Shown: positions 40,530 through 49,866 of the stretch, in pieces
How the letters are laid out: each line of letters starts with the position of its first letter
Numbering within the stretch: position 1 is the stretch's first letter
DNA from: Pseudomonas promysalinigenes
GTDB lineage: Bacteria; Pseudomonadota; Gammaproteobacteria; Pseudomonadales; Pseudomonadaceae
Direction: 5' to 3'
Assembly (NCBI RefSeq): GCF_014269025.2
Contig: NZ_CP077094.1
Location: forward strand, 1,984,001 to 2,048,000
Length of the DNA: 64,000 bases
The notes under the pieces: model-generated
What the model was told of the DNA's origin: nothing
Databases searched by the model: none
The model's input: only the letters and a program-made list of their open reading frames with translations
Made by a program: the position numbers and the translations under genes

Positions 40530-41099
40530 TCAGCGCCCGCGACGGCGCGATACGCGCGCCTCAATATTTTTGCGTCCGATCAACAGGGCTGGTTTCTCTA
40601 CCACCGGTTCATCGGCCAGCCATTTGTACATCACCAGGCAATCGACCAGGCCAAGGCGGGCGTGGCGGTAGGCTTTGGGCAGGCGGCCAACGGTTTCGAA
40701 GCCTAGCTGCGTCCACAGCGCCACAGCCACTTCGTTGCTCGCGACGACCGAATTGAACTGCAGCGCCAAAAACCCTTCCTGTCGCGCCAGTTTCTGGGAA
40801 TGTTCGCACATCAGCCTTGCTACGCCCCGCCCGCGGGCAGCCTCGCAGACCATGTAACCGCAGTTGCCCACATGGGCGCCTGGGCCGGCAGCATTGGCCT
40901 TGAGGTAGTAGGATCCAAGCAGTTCACCGTCTTCTTCAGCCAGCAGCGTGTGCAGGGGCAGGTGCAGCCATAGCTGGCGTGCCTGCTCGAATGTCAGGTC
41001 AGGGTCGTAGGCATAGGTTTCACGGGCCTGGGCGATGGCCTGGAAAGTTGGCCAGAAACGCTCGAAGTCTTCCGGCGTCATGGGGCGGATATGGATCAT
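40530..41099 (-). CDS. GNAT-family N-acetyltransferase
   Basis: A 189-residue GCN5-type acetyltransferase. The acetyl-CoA loop is VCEAARGRGVARLMCEHSQK (R-x-x-G-x-G/A pattern), preceded by SYYLKANAAGPGAHVGNCGY and followed by LQFNSVVASNEVAVALWTQL. A basic tail (NIEARVSRRRGR) is unusual for the fold. The ATG at 41099 has AGGAA 7 bases upstream. Substrate unknown. Divergence from the B12-regulated genes is absent: it is on the same strand, 5' to the riboswitch. Confidence 0.87.
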   Translation of the reverse strand: MIHIRPMTPEDFERFWPTFQAIAQARETYAYDPDLTFEQARQLWLHLPLHTLLAEEDGELLGSYYLKANAAGPGAHVGNCGYMVCEAARGRGVARLMCEHSQKLARQEGFLALQFNSVVASNEVAVALWTQLGFETVGRLPKAYRHARLGLVDCLVMYKWLADEPVVEKPALLIGRKNIEARVSRRRGR

Positions 41100-41177
41100 G
41101 GCGGTTCCTGCAGTGGCTAGGCCGCCAAGTCTGGTTGGCGCGGCGCCGACGCGCAAGGGCACCGACGCCGTAAGGCA

Positions 41178-41522
41178 TCAGCCGTCGGCCTTGCCCACCG
41201 CATCCAGGGCCCGAGCCGAGTAAACCAGGGCGGCGCCGGCATTCATGGCTACAGCCACACCGAGGGCCTCGGCGATTTCCTCGCGGGTAGCACCGTGCTT
41301 GACAGCCTGTTGGGAATGCACCGCGATGCAGCCGTCGCAGCGGGTGGTAACGGCCACGGCCAGTGAAATCAGTTCGCGGGTCTTGGCGTCCAGGTGGTTG
41401 GTCTTGGCGCCGGCGCCACTGGCAGTCATGTAGCCGGCGACAGTGTCGGGGGACAGTTGCTTGAGGTCGCCGATGCCGGCCATCAGCTGCTTACGGTAGG
41501 CGTCCCAGTCCATCATGCTCAT
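41178..41522 (-). CDS. AhpD-like carboxymuconolactone decarboxylase family protein
   Basis: A 114-residue alkylhydroperoxidase-like protein. The redox/proton-relay motif C62-D-G-C65-x-x-x-H69 (TRCDGCIAVHSQQA) identifies the AhpD-type branch rather than true gamma-carboxymuconolactone decarboxylase. AAGGTG lies 7 bases before the ATG at 41522; a GTG three codons earlier is possible. Probably a peroxidase or thiol-disulfide reductase in oxidative stress defence. It is upstream of the GNAT gene, same strand, 78 bp apart. Confidence 0.9.
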   Translation of the reverse strand: MSMMDWDAYRKQLMAGIGDLKQLSPDTVAGYMTASGAGAKTNHLDAKTRELISLAVAVTTRCDGCIAVHSQQAVKHGATREEIAEALGVAVAMNAGAALVYSARALDAVGKADG

Positions 41523-41615
41523 CGTCTTCACCTTGGTAAGGTTGCAGGGGGAGCTTTCAGGCTAGCCGAATTCGCGCCTATCGCCGCTTGCCGGCGATAG
41601 GGTGCAGCAAGGGCA

Positions 41616-42515
41616 TCAGATGTAGATGAACACCAGCACGACGGCCGCGACCACCAGCCACTTTTCCAGGTAATAGCGTGTGCGGTTACGCTTTTTCAGG
41701 GCTTTGCCACGCTCGCGGATCTTGTAGATGCGCCTGAACAAGCGGTTGATGGCGCCGGTTTTGTCGCCCGCGTCGTTAGGTGCCGCTGCCCCCGCCATGA
41801 CGTTGCGGCTGAACCAGCGGTTGAACGCCGTTGCCCAGCGGTACTTCAACGGGCGTTCGATGTCGCAGAACAAGATGATGCGATTATGCTCGGTGGTGTT
41901 GGCGGCGTAGTGGATATAGGTTTCATCGAAAACCACGCCCTCGCCATCGCGCCAGGAATACTTCTCGCCATCCACGTCGATGTAGCAGCCGTCGTCGTTG
42001 GGCGTGTCCAGGCCCAGGTGAAAGCGGTACGAGCCGGCATAAGGGTCGCGGTGGCGCACAAGCTTGGCACCAGGGGGCAGGGTGGCGAACATCGCTGCCT
42101 TGACCGTACCGATGCCCTGCAGCAGCTCGGTGGTGCGCGGGCACAGGGTCATGGCCGATGGGTGGCTTTCGCCGTACCACTTGAGGTAGAAACGTTTCCA
42201 GCCGGTCTTGAAGAAAGAGTTGAAACCGACATCGTCGTAATTGTCGGACTTCTTGATCTCGCCCACGTGCAGCAGTTGCTGAGCTTCGCTACGAATCTCC
42301 TGCCAGTGGTCCTTGAGCGGCTGCAGCTCGGGGAAGGCTTCGACCGGCAGGTAGGGCTTGGCCGGGTGCTTGGAGAACAGGTACAGGAAGGTGTTGACCG
42401 GCGCCAGGAAGCTTGAGTGGTCACCCAATTGGCGAGTCAGTTTGTGGCGTACTCGACCGCGCAGGTGAACATAGGCGATCGAGAGAACGAAGATCAATAC
42501 AAGTGCAATTTTCAT
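41616..42515 (-). CDS. lpxO: Fe(II)/2-oxoglutarate-dependent lipid A hydroxylase LpxO
   Basis: A 299-residue member of the aspartyl/asparaginyl beta-hydroxylase family that adds a 2-hydroxyl to secondary acyl chains of lipid A at the inner membrane. It has membrane anchors at both ends (residues 1-18 and 283-299). Iron ligands are H155-R-D157 and H202 (RHRDPYAGSYRFHLGL; YIHYAANTTEHNRII), with 2-oxoglutarate-binding R212. Length equals Pseudomonas LpxO proteins. Basic region 255-280 (RRIYKIRERGKALKKRNR) precedes the C-terminal helix. Confidence 0.94.
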   Translation of the reverse strand: MKIALVLIFVLSIAYVHLRGRVRHKLTRQLGDHSSFLAPVNTFLYLFSKHPAKPYLPVEAFPELQPLKDHWQEIRSEAQQLLHVGEIKKSDNYDDVGFNSFFKTGWKRFYLKWYGESHPSAMTLCPRTTELLQGIGTVKAAMFATLPPGAKLVRHRDPYAGSYRFHLGLDTPNDDGCYIDVDGEKYSWRDGEGVVFDETYIHYAANTTEHNRIILFCDIERPLKYRWATAFNRWFSRNVMAGAAAPNDAGDKTGAINRLFRRIYKIRERGKALKKRNRTRYYLEKWLVVAAVVLVFIYI

Positions 42516-42672
42516 GGACGGTTACTTGTCGAAAAATGGCCATGCGCCATGGCATAAGCTCGCCAGCATAAACAATCAGCGGGGTAGTTTGTACATATTG
42601 TTACCTTCGCAGAGGTGGACATTGGTGTAAGGCGGCCTGTTGCGCGCAAACGTTTCACGTGATGGAGTTCCC

Positions 42673-43218
42673 ATGGAACAGGATATTCGCCCCAGCGGCA
42701 CCCCCTTCAAAAGGCTGTTCTTCGCTTTGCCTGTCAGTGATGCCCAACGCCGCGCACTCAGCCAATGGCGGCGCGAGTTGGGCCTGCGCGGCGGCAAGCC
42801 GGTGCCCAGCGAAAACTTCCACCTGACCTTGCTGTTTCTGGGGGACGTGGCTGCAGCACAGGTGCCAGCCGTGTGCGCGGCGGTAGATAACCTGGTGCGG
42901 CCGGATGCACCTGTGCGCCTGTTGCTCAATGCATTGAATACCTGGCAGCGCGCCAATCTGCTGGTGCTCGAGCCTGAGCAGGCGCCTGCGGCTTTACGCA
43001 AGCTGGTCTATGGTTTGCAGCAGGCGTTACTACCGCTGGGGTTCGCTGCCCAGACACGTGATTACCGTCCGCATCTGACCTTGGCTCGGGAGTATCGTGG
43101 GCAGGTGCCAGAGGCCGCTCAAGCTCCCGAGTTCCACCTCATTGCCAGGCACTTCACGCTGTTCGAGTCGCGCAAGGGGCGGTATTGGCCGCTGGCGCAG
43201 TGGCCGTTGGGGGACTAA
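42673..43218 (+). CDS. thpR: RNA 2',3'-cyclic phosphodiesterase
   Basis: A 181-residue 2H-family phosphoesterase (ThpR/LigT). The paired HxTx motifs are at H50-L-T-L and H134-L-T-L (FHLTLLFLGD, PHLTLARE), spaced as expected. GGAG precedes the ATG at 42673. It acts on 2',3'-cyclic phosphate ends of RNA. It converges with the AraC gene; the 7-base gap includes a GGGGG/CCCCC mini-hairpin. Confidence 0.94.
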   Translation: MEQDIRPSGTPFKRLFFALPVSDAQRRALSQWRRELGLRGGKPVPSENFHLTLLFLGDVAAAQVPAVCAAVDNLVRPDAPVRLLLNALNTWQRANLLVLEPEQAPAALRKLVYGLQQALLPLGFAAQTRDYRPHLTLAREYRGQVPEAAQAPEFHLIARHFTLFESRKGRYWPLAQWPLGD

Positions 43219-43225
43219 CCCCCCG

Positions 43226-44167
43226 TCAGACCGGGAGGCTTTGATAGGGCAATTCATCGCCAGGGCTGCGGGCAAACAGGCGCTTGTATTCACGGCTGAA
43301 CTGGGAGGTGCTCTGGTACCCCACCCGGTGCGCCGCCTGCGCCACCCCCAGCCCCTCGCCAATCAACATCTGTTGCGCCTTGAGCAGGCGCAAGCGCTTG
43401 AGGTACTGCATCGGCGCCATATCGGTGCAGCGTTTGAAGTGCTCATGAAAGGTCGAGACACTCATGTTGGCGCAGGCGGCCAACACCTCGACGCTCAGCG
43501 GCTGCGCGTAATGCGCGCGCAAGTGTGTGAGCGCCGCCCCGATGCGGGCGAAGTGCCCTTGTTGCTCGACCAGCGCCCGCAACACTCCCGCCTGGGGGCC
43601 GCGCAATGCGGTATACAGCACCTCGCGAATGCGCGCCAGGCCCAGGACTTTGGCGTCGACCGGGTTCTGCAGGCAAAGCAGCAGTCGCTCTACCGAATCA
43701 CGCATCGAAGCATCGAGCGCCGCCGAAGTCATCGACTGTGGCGTCTGGGCCTGCACCCCAGGGTCAGGTGTCAGGCCCATGCTCTGCACCAGCTCGCCCA
43801 GCACGCCGCGGTCGATGTCCACCGCCACGCCCAGCAGCGGTTCCTCGGGGGTGGCGAAGGTCTCGCACATGAACGGTACCGACAGCGCTTGCACCAGGTA
43901 ATGCCCGGCGCCGTATTCCAGAGTGCGCGGGCCCAGACGCGCCAGCTTGCTGCCCTGGGCCAGGATCATCAGGCTCGGTTCGTAGATCTGCGGGCTGCTG
44001 GCGACATAATGGTCCCAGCTCAATACCTGCACCTGGGGCAGGTGGGTGGGTACGAAGCCCGGGCGGGTTGCCAGGCTGCGTATCAGTGAACATAGGGGGG
44101 CATTGGCGTCAACGTGACGGGTCAGTTGCATACGAAACCTGGGCAGAGAATCAGACAGTTGCATCAT
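43226..44167 (-). CDS. AraC-family regulator, N-terminal AraC_N type
   Basis: A 313-residue regulator. N-terminal sensor (about 20-190) includes SSPQIYEPSLMILAQGSK and an AraC_N-type segment QALSVPFMCETFATPEEPLL; the C-terminal double HTH (about 210-305) includes ANMSVSTFHEHFKRCTDMAP and VGYQSTSQFSREYKRLFARS. Two adjacent ATG codons (44167, 44164) are possible. It is divergent from the alcohol dehydrogenase with 143 bp between starts, which hold two 11-bp direct repeats; it very likely controls that gene. Confidence 0.92.
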   Translation of the reverse strand: MMQLSDSLPRFRMQLTRHVDANAPLCSLIRSLATRPGFVPTHLPQVQVLSWDHYVASSPQIYEPSLMILAQGSKLARLGPRTLEYGAGHYLVQALSVPFMCETFATPEEPLLGVAVDIDRGVLGELVQSMGLTPDPGVQAQTPQSMTSAALDASMRDSVERLLLCLQNPVDAKVLGLARIREVLYTALRGPQAGVLRALVEQQGHFARIGAALTHLRAHYAQPLSVEVLAACANMSVSTFHEHFKRCTDMAPMQYLKRLRLLKAQQMLIGEGLGVAQAAHRVGYQSTSQFSREYKRLFARSPGDELPYQSLPV

Positions 44168-44208
44168 CGCAGATTGGCGAGCCAGCGGTAGATGCTGCGT
44201 TCAAGCTT

Positions 44209-44240
44209 CGGAGAATCAGGCATGGATGCCGGAGAATCAG
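44209..44240. promoter_or_regulatory. AraC-type direct-repeat operator
   Basis: CGGAGAATCAG occurs at 44209-44219 and again, identical, at 44230-44240: a 21-bp period, two helical turns, as expected for an AraC dimer. A third copy of the 9-bp core GAGAATCAG lies at 44146-44154 within the regulator's own 5' coding region, so looping or autoregulation is possible. Inference from the repeat pattern. Confidence 0.6.
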
Positions 44241-44310
44241 CGGTGGGCGAAAAAAACCAGCGGCAGCAAAATAGGTGGCCTGAATCGTTTCATTACTTGT
44301 GAGGTTCCGC

Positions 44311-45363
44311 ATGTATAACGCCATTGGTTACGCCGCCCAGACCCCGACCAGCCCCTTGGCCCCCATGCGCTTCGAGCGCCGAGCGCCGCGCCCGGACGAC
44401 GTCGCCATCGACATCCTCTATTGCGGTGTCTGCCATTCCGACATTCACCAGGCGCGCAACGAATGGGGCATCGCCGTTTATCCGCTGATGCCAGGCCACG
44501 AAATCATCGGCCGAGTCACGGCTGTGGGCGACAAGGTCACTTCCCATAAGGTTGGCGATCTGGTTGGGGTAGGGTGCATGGTTGACTCTTGCCGCCACTG
44601 CGAAGCCTGCGCCAAGGACCTGGAGCAATACTGCCTGGAAGGCCCGACCATGACCTACGCCACCCCGGATCGGGTCGATGGCAGCAACACCATGGGCGGG
44701 TATTCCAGCAGCATCGTGGTCAGCGAACACTTCGTGGTACGCATCCCGGCCGGCATGGACCTGCCCAGCGCGGCGCCGATCCTCTGCGCCGGTATCACCA
44801 CCTATTCTCCGCTCAAGCATCATGGCGTAGGCCCCGGCCACAAGATCGGCATTCTCGGCATGGGTGGCCTGGGGCACATGGGTATCAAACTGGCCAAGGC
44901 ACTGGGCGCCGAAGTCACTCTGTTCACGCGCTCTGCGGCCAAAGCCGAGGAAGCACGTCGCCAGGGTGCCGACCATGTGATCGTGTCGACCGATGCCGAG
45001 CAGATGCGCGCCGCCGCGGGTCGTTTCGACTTCCTGCTCGACACCATTCCGGTGCAGCACGATCTCAATCCGTACCTGGAAACCCTGAAATTCGACGGCG
45101 TACACATCCTCGTGGGCCTGATCGAACCGATCGACCCGGCCGTGCACGCGGCCAACCTGGTACTGAAGCGTCGGGTGTTGGCCGGTTCGTTGATCGGTGG
45201 TATCGCCGAAACCCAGGAGGTGCTGGACTTCTGTGCTGCCCACGACATTCGCTGCGATATCGAAATGCTCGACATTCGCAATATCAACCAGGCCTACGAG
45301 CGCATGATCGCCGGTGACGTGAAGTACCGCTTCGTGATCGACATGGCGACCCTGCAAGGCTGA
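44311..45363 (+). CDS. Zinc-dependent NADP alcohol dehydrogenase, YahK/CAD-like
   Basis: A 350-residue medium-chain dehydrogenase of the cinnamyl-alcohol/YahK group acting on aldehydes. Catalytic zinc ligands C41, H63, E64 ([18 protein letters not shown]), structural zinc C94, C97, C100 and C108 ([16 protein letters not shown]), and the NADP-loop [13 protein letters not shown] are intact. GTGAGG lies before the ATG at 44311. The divergent AraC regulator suggests induction by aldehydes or alcohols. A 13-bp perfect inverted repeat follows the stop. Confidence 0.95.
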   Translation: MYNAIGYAAQTPTSPLAPMRFERRAPRPDDVAIDILYCGVCHSDIHQARNEWGIAVYPLMPGHEIIGRVTAVGDKVTSHKVGDLVGVGCMVDSCRHCEACAKDLEQYCLEGPTMTYATPDRVDGSNTMGGYSSSIVVSEHFVVRIPAGMDLPSAAPILCAGITTYSPLKHHGVGPGHKIGILGMGGLGHMGIKLAKALGAEVTLFTRSAAKAEEARRQGADHVIVSTDAEQMRAAAGRFDFLLDTIPVQHDLNPYLETLKFDGVHILVGLIEPIDPAVHAANLVLKRRVLAGSLIGGIAETQEVLDFCAAHDIRCDIEMLDIRNINQAYERMIAGDVKYRFVIDMATLQG

Positions 45364-45367
45364 GCCA

Positions 45368-45399
45368 TGCCCGTACCGGCCCTGGCGCCGGTACGGGCA
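45368..45399 (+). terminator. Long inverted repeat after the dehydrogenase gene
   Basis: TGCCCGTACCGGC / GCCGGTACGGGCA is a perfect 13-bp stem with a 6-base loop, 4 bases past the stop. No T run follows; acts as terminator or RNA-end stabiliser by position. Confidence 0.6.
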
Positions 45400-45544
45400 C
45401 CTGCATGCCGTGGTTGTGAGACCCCGGTATGACGCGTACCATGCGGGCAATCCCTCCAATAACAAACCCGTGCCTCAGCGCGGCCGATACTTGGCCCCTG
45501 ACGCGCGTTTTTTCGCTTTGCCTGCACAGATCAGATACCTACCC

Positions 45545-46744
45545 ATGAACGGATCCATTGCCACCCACATGCCGCCCACCACCAGCAAAGGTAGCTGGCT
45601 GAGTGTGATCGCCCTGGCCCTGGCGGCTTTCATCTTCAACACCACCGAGTTCGTCCCGGTGGCGCTGCTAAGTGACATCGGCAGCAGCTTCCAGATGAGC
45701 ACCGCGCAGGTCGGCCTGATGCTGACTATCTACGCTTGGGTGGTGGCTTTGGCTTCGCTGCCGATGATGCTGCTGACCCGTAACATCGAGCGTCGGCGGT
45801 TGCTGCTGTTCGTGTTCCTGGTGTTCATCGTCAGCCATCTGCTGTCGTGGTTGTCGCAGAGCTTCGTCATGCTGCTGGTCAGCCGCGTTGGCATCGCCTT
45901 GGCCCATGCCGTGTTCTGGTCCATCACCGCGTCGCTGGCCGTTCGTGTGGCTCCACCGGGCCAGCAGGCCAAAGCCTTGGGGTTGCTGGCCACCGGGACC
46001 ACATTGGCGATGGTGCTGGGCATCCCGCTGGGGCGGGTAGTGGGCGAAGCGCTGGGCTGGCGCATCAGCTTCCTGAGCATTGCCGGCGTGGCGCTGGCGA
46101 CCATGCTGTGCCTGATGAAGTCGCTGCCATTGCTGCCCAGCCAGAACTCAGGTTCGCTGCGCAGCCTTCCTATTTTGTTCAAGCGCCCGGCACTGGTCAT
46201 CACCTATGTGCTGGTGACCTTGGTGATCACCGCGCAATTCACCGCTTATAGCTACATCGAGCCATTTGCCCTGCACGTGGCGCAAATCGGTGGCGAGCGC
46301 ACCACGCTGCTGTTGCTGTTGTTCGGTGGCGCTGGCGTGTGCGGCTCGGTGCTGTTCAGCCGTTACAGCGATCGCTTCCCCCAGGGTTTTCTGTTGAGTT
46401 CGATCGGCGTGCTGGCCGCTTGCTTGCTGTTGCTGTTACCCCTGTCTGGCAACTTCTACGTGTTCGCGGCGCTGAGCATGTTCTGGGGCGTGGCGATCCT
46501 GAGTTTCAGCCTGTCGTTGCAGTCCAAGACGCTGAAGCTTGCCAGCGATGCCACCGATGTGGCGATGGCGCTGTTTTCCGGCATCTACAACATCGGCATT
46601 GGTGGCGGCGCATTGCTGGGGAGCATCGTCAGTAGCCAGATGGGCGTAGCCAATATTGGCCTGGTTGGCGGGAGTGTGGCGGTGATTGCACTGTTACTGG
46701 CTGTGGCCAGCACCCAGCGCTTGCGCGAAGCGCTCAGCCACTGA
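45545..46744 (+). CDS. sotB: Sugar efflux transporter (DHA1 family)
   Basis: A 399-residue 12-helix major facilitator. Strong match in pattern to E. coli SotB (YdeA, 396 residues): [60 protein letters not shown] and [20 protein letters not shown]. It exports arabinose and other sugars or analogues. ATG at 45545 is preferred since the upstream 45 residues are non-hydrophobic and atypical; Shine-Dalgarno is weak. Follows the dehydrogenase by 181 bp with a strong hairpin between them. Confidence 0.95.
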   Translation: MNGSIATHMPPTTSKGSWLSVIALALAAFIFNTTEFVPVALLSDIGSSFQMSTAQVGLMLTIYAWVVALASLPMMLLTRNIERRRLLLFVFLVFIVSHLLSWLSQSFVMLLVSRVGIALAHAVFWSITASLAVRVAPPGQQAKALGLLATGTTLAMVLGIPLGRVVGEALGWRISFLSIAGVALATMLCLMKSLPLLPSQNSGSLRSLPILFKRPALVITYVLVTLVITAQFTAYSYIEPFALHVAQIGGERTTLLLLLFGGAGVCGSVLFSRYSDRFPQGFLLSSIGVLAACLLLLLPLSGNFYVFAALSMFWGVAILSFSLSLQSKTLKLASDATDVAMALFSGIYNIGIGGGALLGSIVSSQMGVANIGLVGGSVAVIALLLAVASTQRLREALSH

Positions 46745-46815
46745 CTGCCTGCGCTGGGCTTTGCGCAAGCACGCCAGCTGAGGGGCGCGAAGGGTAGATA
46801 CCTAGCAGCAACTCG

Positions 46816-47400
46816 CTAGCTCAATACCGCCGCCCAGGCCGAAATCAGCAGCAGTGCGGCCAAGCTGCGGTTGAACCACAACAACCGCCCGGGCGTCTGC
46901 AACCAGCGCGTGCTACCTACACCCAGCAGCGCCCACACCGCCATGCACGGTATGGCAATCAGCAAGAACATCAGGGCCAGCTGCCACACCGGCAGCGAAG
47001 GCGCCGCAAACACGCCAATCACTGCAATTGCCATCATCCAGACCTTGGGGTTTACCACCTGTAACGATGCCGCGCTGATGGCGCCCAAAGGCTTGCTATC
47101 GATGCGCTGCAGCGGTTGCCCGGCACTGCGCAACATGCGCCAGGCCAGCCAACTCAACCACAACACGCCAGCCCAGCTCATTGCCTGCTGTGCCAAGGGA
47201 TGGCGCATGAGCACTTCACCTAGCCCAAGGCCCACCAGCCATACGATTGAGGCGGCCGCAGCGCATGCCGCCAGCAGCGGCGCCAGGCTCGCGCGCAGGC
47301 CCTGACGGGCGCCATGGGCCAGAATCAGCAGGTTGGTCGGCCCTGGGCTGATGCTCGAAGCCAGGGCGAAGAGAATGAACGCTAACAAGGATTGCGACAT
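46816..47400 (-). CDS. LysE/RhtB-family amino acid exporter
   Basis: A 194-residue exporter with six helices. The signature reads ASSISPGPTNLLILAHGARQ (about 10-30) and LQVVNPKVWMMAIAVIG. ATG at 47400 is chosen over one 5 codons upstream on the basis of GGAG 9 bases before. It lies 50 bases downstream of an AraC gene on the same strand; that regulator probably controls it. Confidence 0.92.
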   Translation of the reverse strand: MSQSLLAFILFALASSISPGPTNLLILAHGARQGLRASLAPLLAACAAAASIVWLVGLGLGEVLMRHPLAQQAMSWAGVLWLSWLAWRMLRSAGQPLQRIDSKPLGAISAASLQVVNPKVWMMAIAVIGVFAAPSLPVWQLALMFLLIAIPCMAVWALLGVGSTRWLQTPGRLLWFNRSLAALLLISAWAAVLS

Positions 47401-47450
47401 GGCGGAGGGCTCCAATTGTTCGGCATCCCATCCTCGCAGCCCCCCTGGCG

Positions 47451-48281
47451 TCAGTCTGGAAGGTTTGAGCAGCGCCGTCGGTAATCGGCTGGCGTCAACC
47501 GGTAGGCACGGCGGAACCAGCGCCCCAGGTGGCTTTGGTCAGCAAAGCCAAGCGCCATTGCCACGTCGGCCGGAAGCTTGCCCGTTGCAAGCAAACGCCG
47601 AGCTTTGGAGAGCCGCAGCTGAATCAGATAGGCATGCGGCGCCAAACCGTAGGCGGCCTTGAACGCCCGAGTCAGGCGAAAGCGGTCGACACCGCAGGCT
47701 TGGGCCACCTGCTCAAGCGCAATGTCCTGGTCGAAATAGGCGTGCAAAAAATCCCGTGCCCGCTGCGCGATGATCGGCAGCCGCGGGTCGGGGTTCAAGC
47801 GCTTGCGCCAGTGCAGGTGGCCGGTGAGTGTGGCCAGCAGGGTATCCATCGCCGTCTGGCGCACAATGCGCAGCTCCAGGCCATGTACCGCCTGAAACGC
47901 CATTGCGGTGGCGCAGGCCAGGCGTTGGTCCTGGCATAAGGTGTCGGCGAAGCTTGGCAGGCTATCGGTGGGAGCCTGTTCGAACAGTGCCCGCATTTCG
48001 GCCTCGAGCCAGGTTGGCTCAAGGTAAAGGGTTGAATAAGTGAAGCCTTCAGCGGTTGGCGCGTGGCCGTCGTGCAGGTCGCCGGGCTCGAGTAGGAAGA
48101 CTTGGCCCGCGGTACTCTGGTGGCGCACTCGGCGGCAGTTGAATTGTTGTACACCCTGCTCAGTGACACCGACCAGGAAGCTGTCGTGCCAGTGCGGATC
48201 ATAGGCATGTCCGACGAAATGCGCGCGAACCGACTCGATGCCAGTATCGGCGTGTTGCTTGAGGTCGATCCAGTTGCTCAT
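47451..48281 (-). CDS. AraC-family regulator linked to LysE exporter
   Basis: A 276-residue regulator with a cupin sensor (about 20-140, HAYDPHWHDSFLVGVTEQGV, EPGDLHDGHAP) and double HTH (about 175-270, CGVDRFRLTRAFKAAYG; GFADQSHLGRWFRRAYR). Sensor and HTH closely resemble the AraC gene beside azlCD at 15.2 kb, so the two are likely paralogues tuned to different exporters. ATG at 48281; no strong Shine-Dalgarno. Confidence 0.9.
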   Translation of the reverse strand: MSNWIDLKQHADTGIESVRAHFVGHAYDPHWHDSFLVGVTEQGVQQFNCRRVRHQSTAGQVFLLEPGDLHDGHAPTAEGFTYSTLYLEPTWLEAEMRALFEQAPTDSLPSFADTLCQDQRLACATAMAFQAVHGLELRIVRQTAMDTLLATLTGHLHWRKRLNPDPRLPIIAQRARDFLHAYFDQDIALEQVAQACGVDRFRLTRAFKAAYGLAPHAYLIQLRLSKARRLLATGKLPADVAMALGFADQSHLGRWFRRAYRLTPADYRRRCSNLPD

Positions 48282-48504
48282 GGCACTACGCTGCTGATGG
48301 GTAGGGCGCTTCACCTTACCGCAGTCGGGCATCGGCGTTTAGAACAAATGTGATCAGCGGGGAAGGAAACGCGAGGTGAGCGCTTGGTATTGGCGACAGA
48401 AGATTTGACGCTGGAAGCTCGACCCTTCAAGGGCTCCCGTTGCTCGTCGGGGCAGGCAGGTGGCCTGTCTGACCGGGACAGAATCGCCCTTTGTCTGCTA
48501 TCGG

Positions 48505-48792
48505 CTATTCGCCGTATTGCGCATTCCAAGCATCGAAAGCTTGCATCATTGTTTGTCTGGTCGATAGATCCGCAGGTATCAAATGCTCGACTCGCAGTGA
48601 CTCTACCGTGATGTCCAGGGGGAGGCCGAAGGTCGTGAAGGTAGAGAGAAAGCTCAACTCGCTACCAGGGATGCGCACTCGTGTCAGCAGTAGAGGGTTG
48701 GCAGTCTCTGCGTGCAAGGCCATGCCCGGCCTAGGAAGGCTGCTCAGGCGTTTTGCGAGCGTAGGGTTGCTGATTGAATCTCTAATCAACAC
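48505..48792 (-). pseudogene. C-terminal remnant of an XRE/MmyB-type regulator
   Basis: A 95-codon open frame whose central part, PLLLTRVRIPGSELSFLSTF, TFGLPLDITVESLRVEHLIP and ADLSTRQ, is typical of the MmyB-like ligand-binding domain that ends many helix-turn-helix regulators. The N-terminal HTH is missing, and the frame opens at GTG without a Shine-Dalgarno in an AT-rich stretch. I infer a truncated, probably non-functional gene. The family is recognised from memory of the pattern, not from a search. Confidence 0.55.
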
Positions 48793-48859
48793 AGATTCAA
48801 GGAAATAATATTAGTTTCAAAATCAAAAATCAGTTGGCTATCGATGACTAATAATTAGG

Positions 48860-49762
48860 TCATTCAGCCTGCTCAGCAGGCTTGAGCGCCGCAAAGCGCT
48901 CTTGCAACCAACCGTGCAATTGCGTCACTGCAGGGGACAGCTGCTTGCGGTGCGGGCAAACCAGCGTGACCGGCGTGGCTTCGCCCTGATGGTCTGGCAG
49001 CAGAACTTCCAGCTCGCCGGCGGCGATATTGGCGCTGACGTCCAGCCAGGATTTGTAGACGATACCTTCGCCTTCCAACGCCCAACGCCTGACCACGTCG
49101 GCGTCGTCGCTGACCAGCGGCCCGCGTACCTGTATGGTGCGATTGCCCAGTTGCCACTTGTCGAACACGCGGTTGTGTTGCAAGTACAGCAGGCAGTCGT
49201 GTTGGAGCAATTCGTCCGGCGTGCGGGGGCGACCGTGGCGGGCCAGGTAGGCGGGTGCTGCCACGAGCACTCGGCGGTTCCAGGGCGCCAGTGGCAGGGC
49301 GATGTAGTTGGCGTCTTGGTTGAGGCCGTAGCGAATCGCGATGTCTACCGGGTCGCGGCTGAAGTCGGCCATCTGATCGGACAGGAAGAAGCGTAAATTC
49401 AAAGCCGGGTGTTGGCGGCGAAACGCACTGAGCCAAGGCAGCAAAAGATTGCGCCCGATGTCCGAGGGCGCCGAGACCTGCAAAACTCCGCGCAAGGTGC
49501 TGTGGCTGCCATGGAGCTGCTCATGGCCCTGGCGCAATGTATCCAGCACCCGCTGGGCAGTGGGTAGGTACAACTCGCCCTCGGCGGTCAGGCGCAGGCT
49601 ACGGGTAGTGCGGGCGAACAGGCGTACATCCAGGTCGCGCTCCAGGCGCTTGATCGCAGCTGCCACTTGGCCCGGAAGCAGGTCGGCTTCATGGGCCGCA
49701 GCGGTGAAACTGCCCAGCGCACTGCTGCGCACGAACAGTTCGAGGTCGTAGAGGCGGAGCAT
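48860..49762 (-). CDS. LysR-family regulator, divergent from nfsB
   Basis: A 300-residue LysR regulator with HTH LGSFTAAAHEADLLPGQVAA AIKRLERDL (split for length) in residues 15-45 and the substrate-binding domain from about 90 (LRGVLQVSAPSDIGRNLLLP). ATG at 49762 (MLRLYDLELFV) is favoured over an upstream GTG at 49768. It is 104 bp from the divergent nitroreductase gene, which it probably regulates. Confidence 0.92.
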   Translation of the reverse strand: MLRLYDLELFVRSSALGSFTAAAHEADLLPGQVAAAIKRLERDLDVRLFARTTRSLRLTAEGELYLPTAQRVLDTLRQGHEQLHGSHSTLRGVLQVSAPSDIGRNLLLPWLSAFRRQHPALNLRFFLSDQMADFSRDPVDIAIRYGLNQDANYIALPLAPWNRRVLVAAPAYLARHGRPRTPDELLQHDCLLYLQHNRVFDKWQLGNRTIQVRGPLVSDDADVVRRWALEGEGIVYKSWLDVSANIAAGELEVLLPDHQGEATPVTLVCPHRKQLSPAVTQLHGWLQERFAALKPAEQAE

Positions 49763-49866
49763 TTTCACTGCCTATGTGAAAGTGTTGCTGCATTTTGCCG
49801 GTTTTCATTATGCGCAGGAAAGATAAGATGCGCTGCATATCCCGTTTCCTACACTGGAGTTGCACC

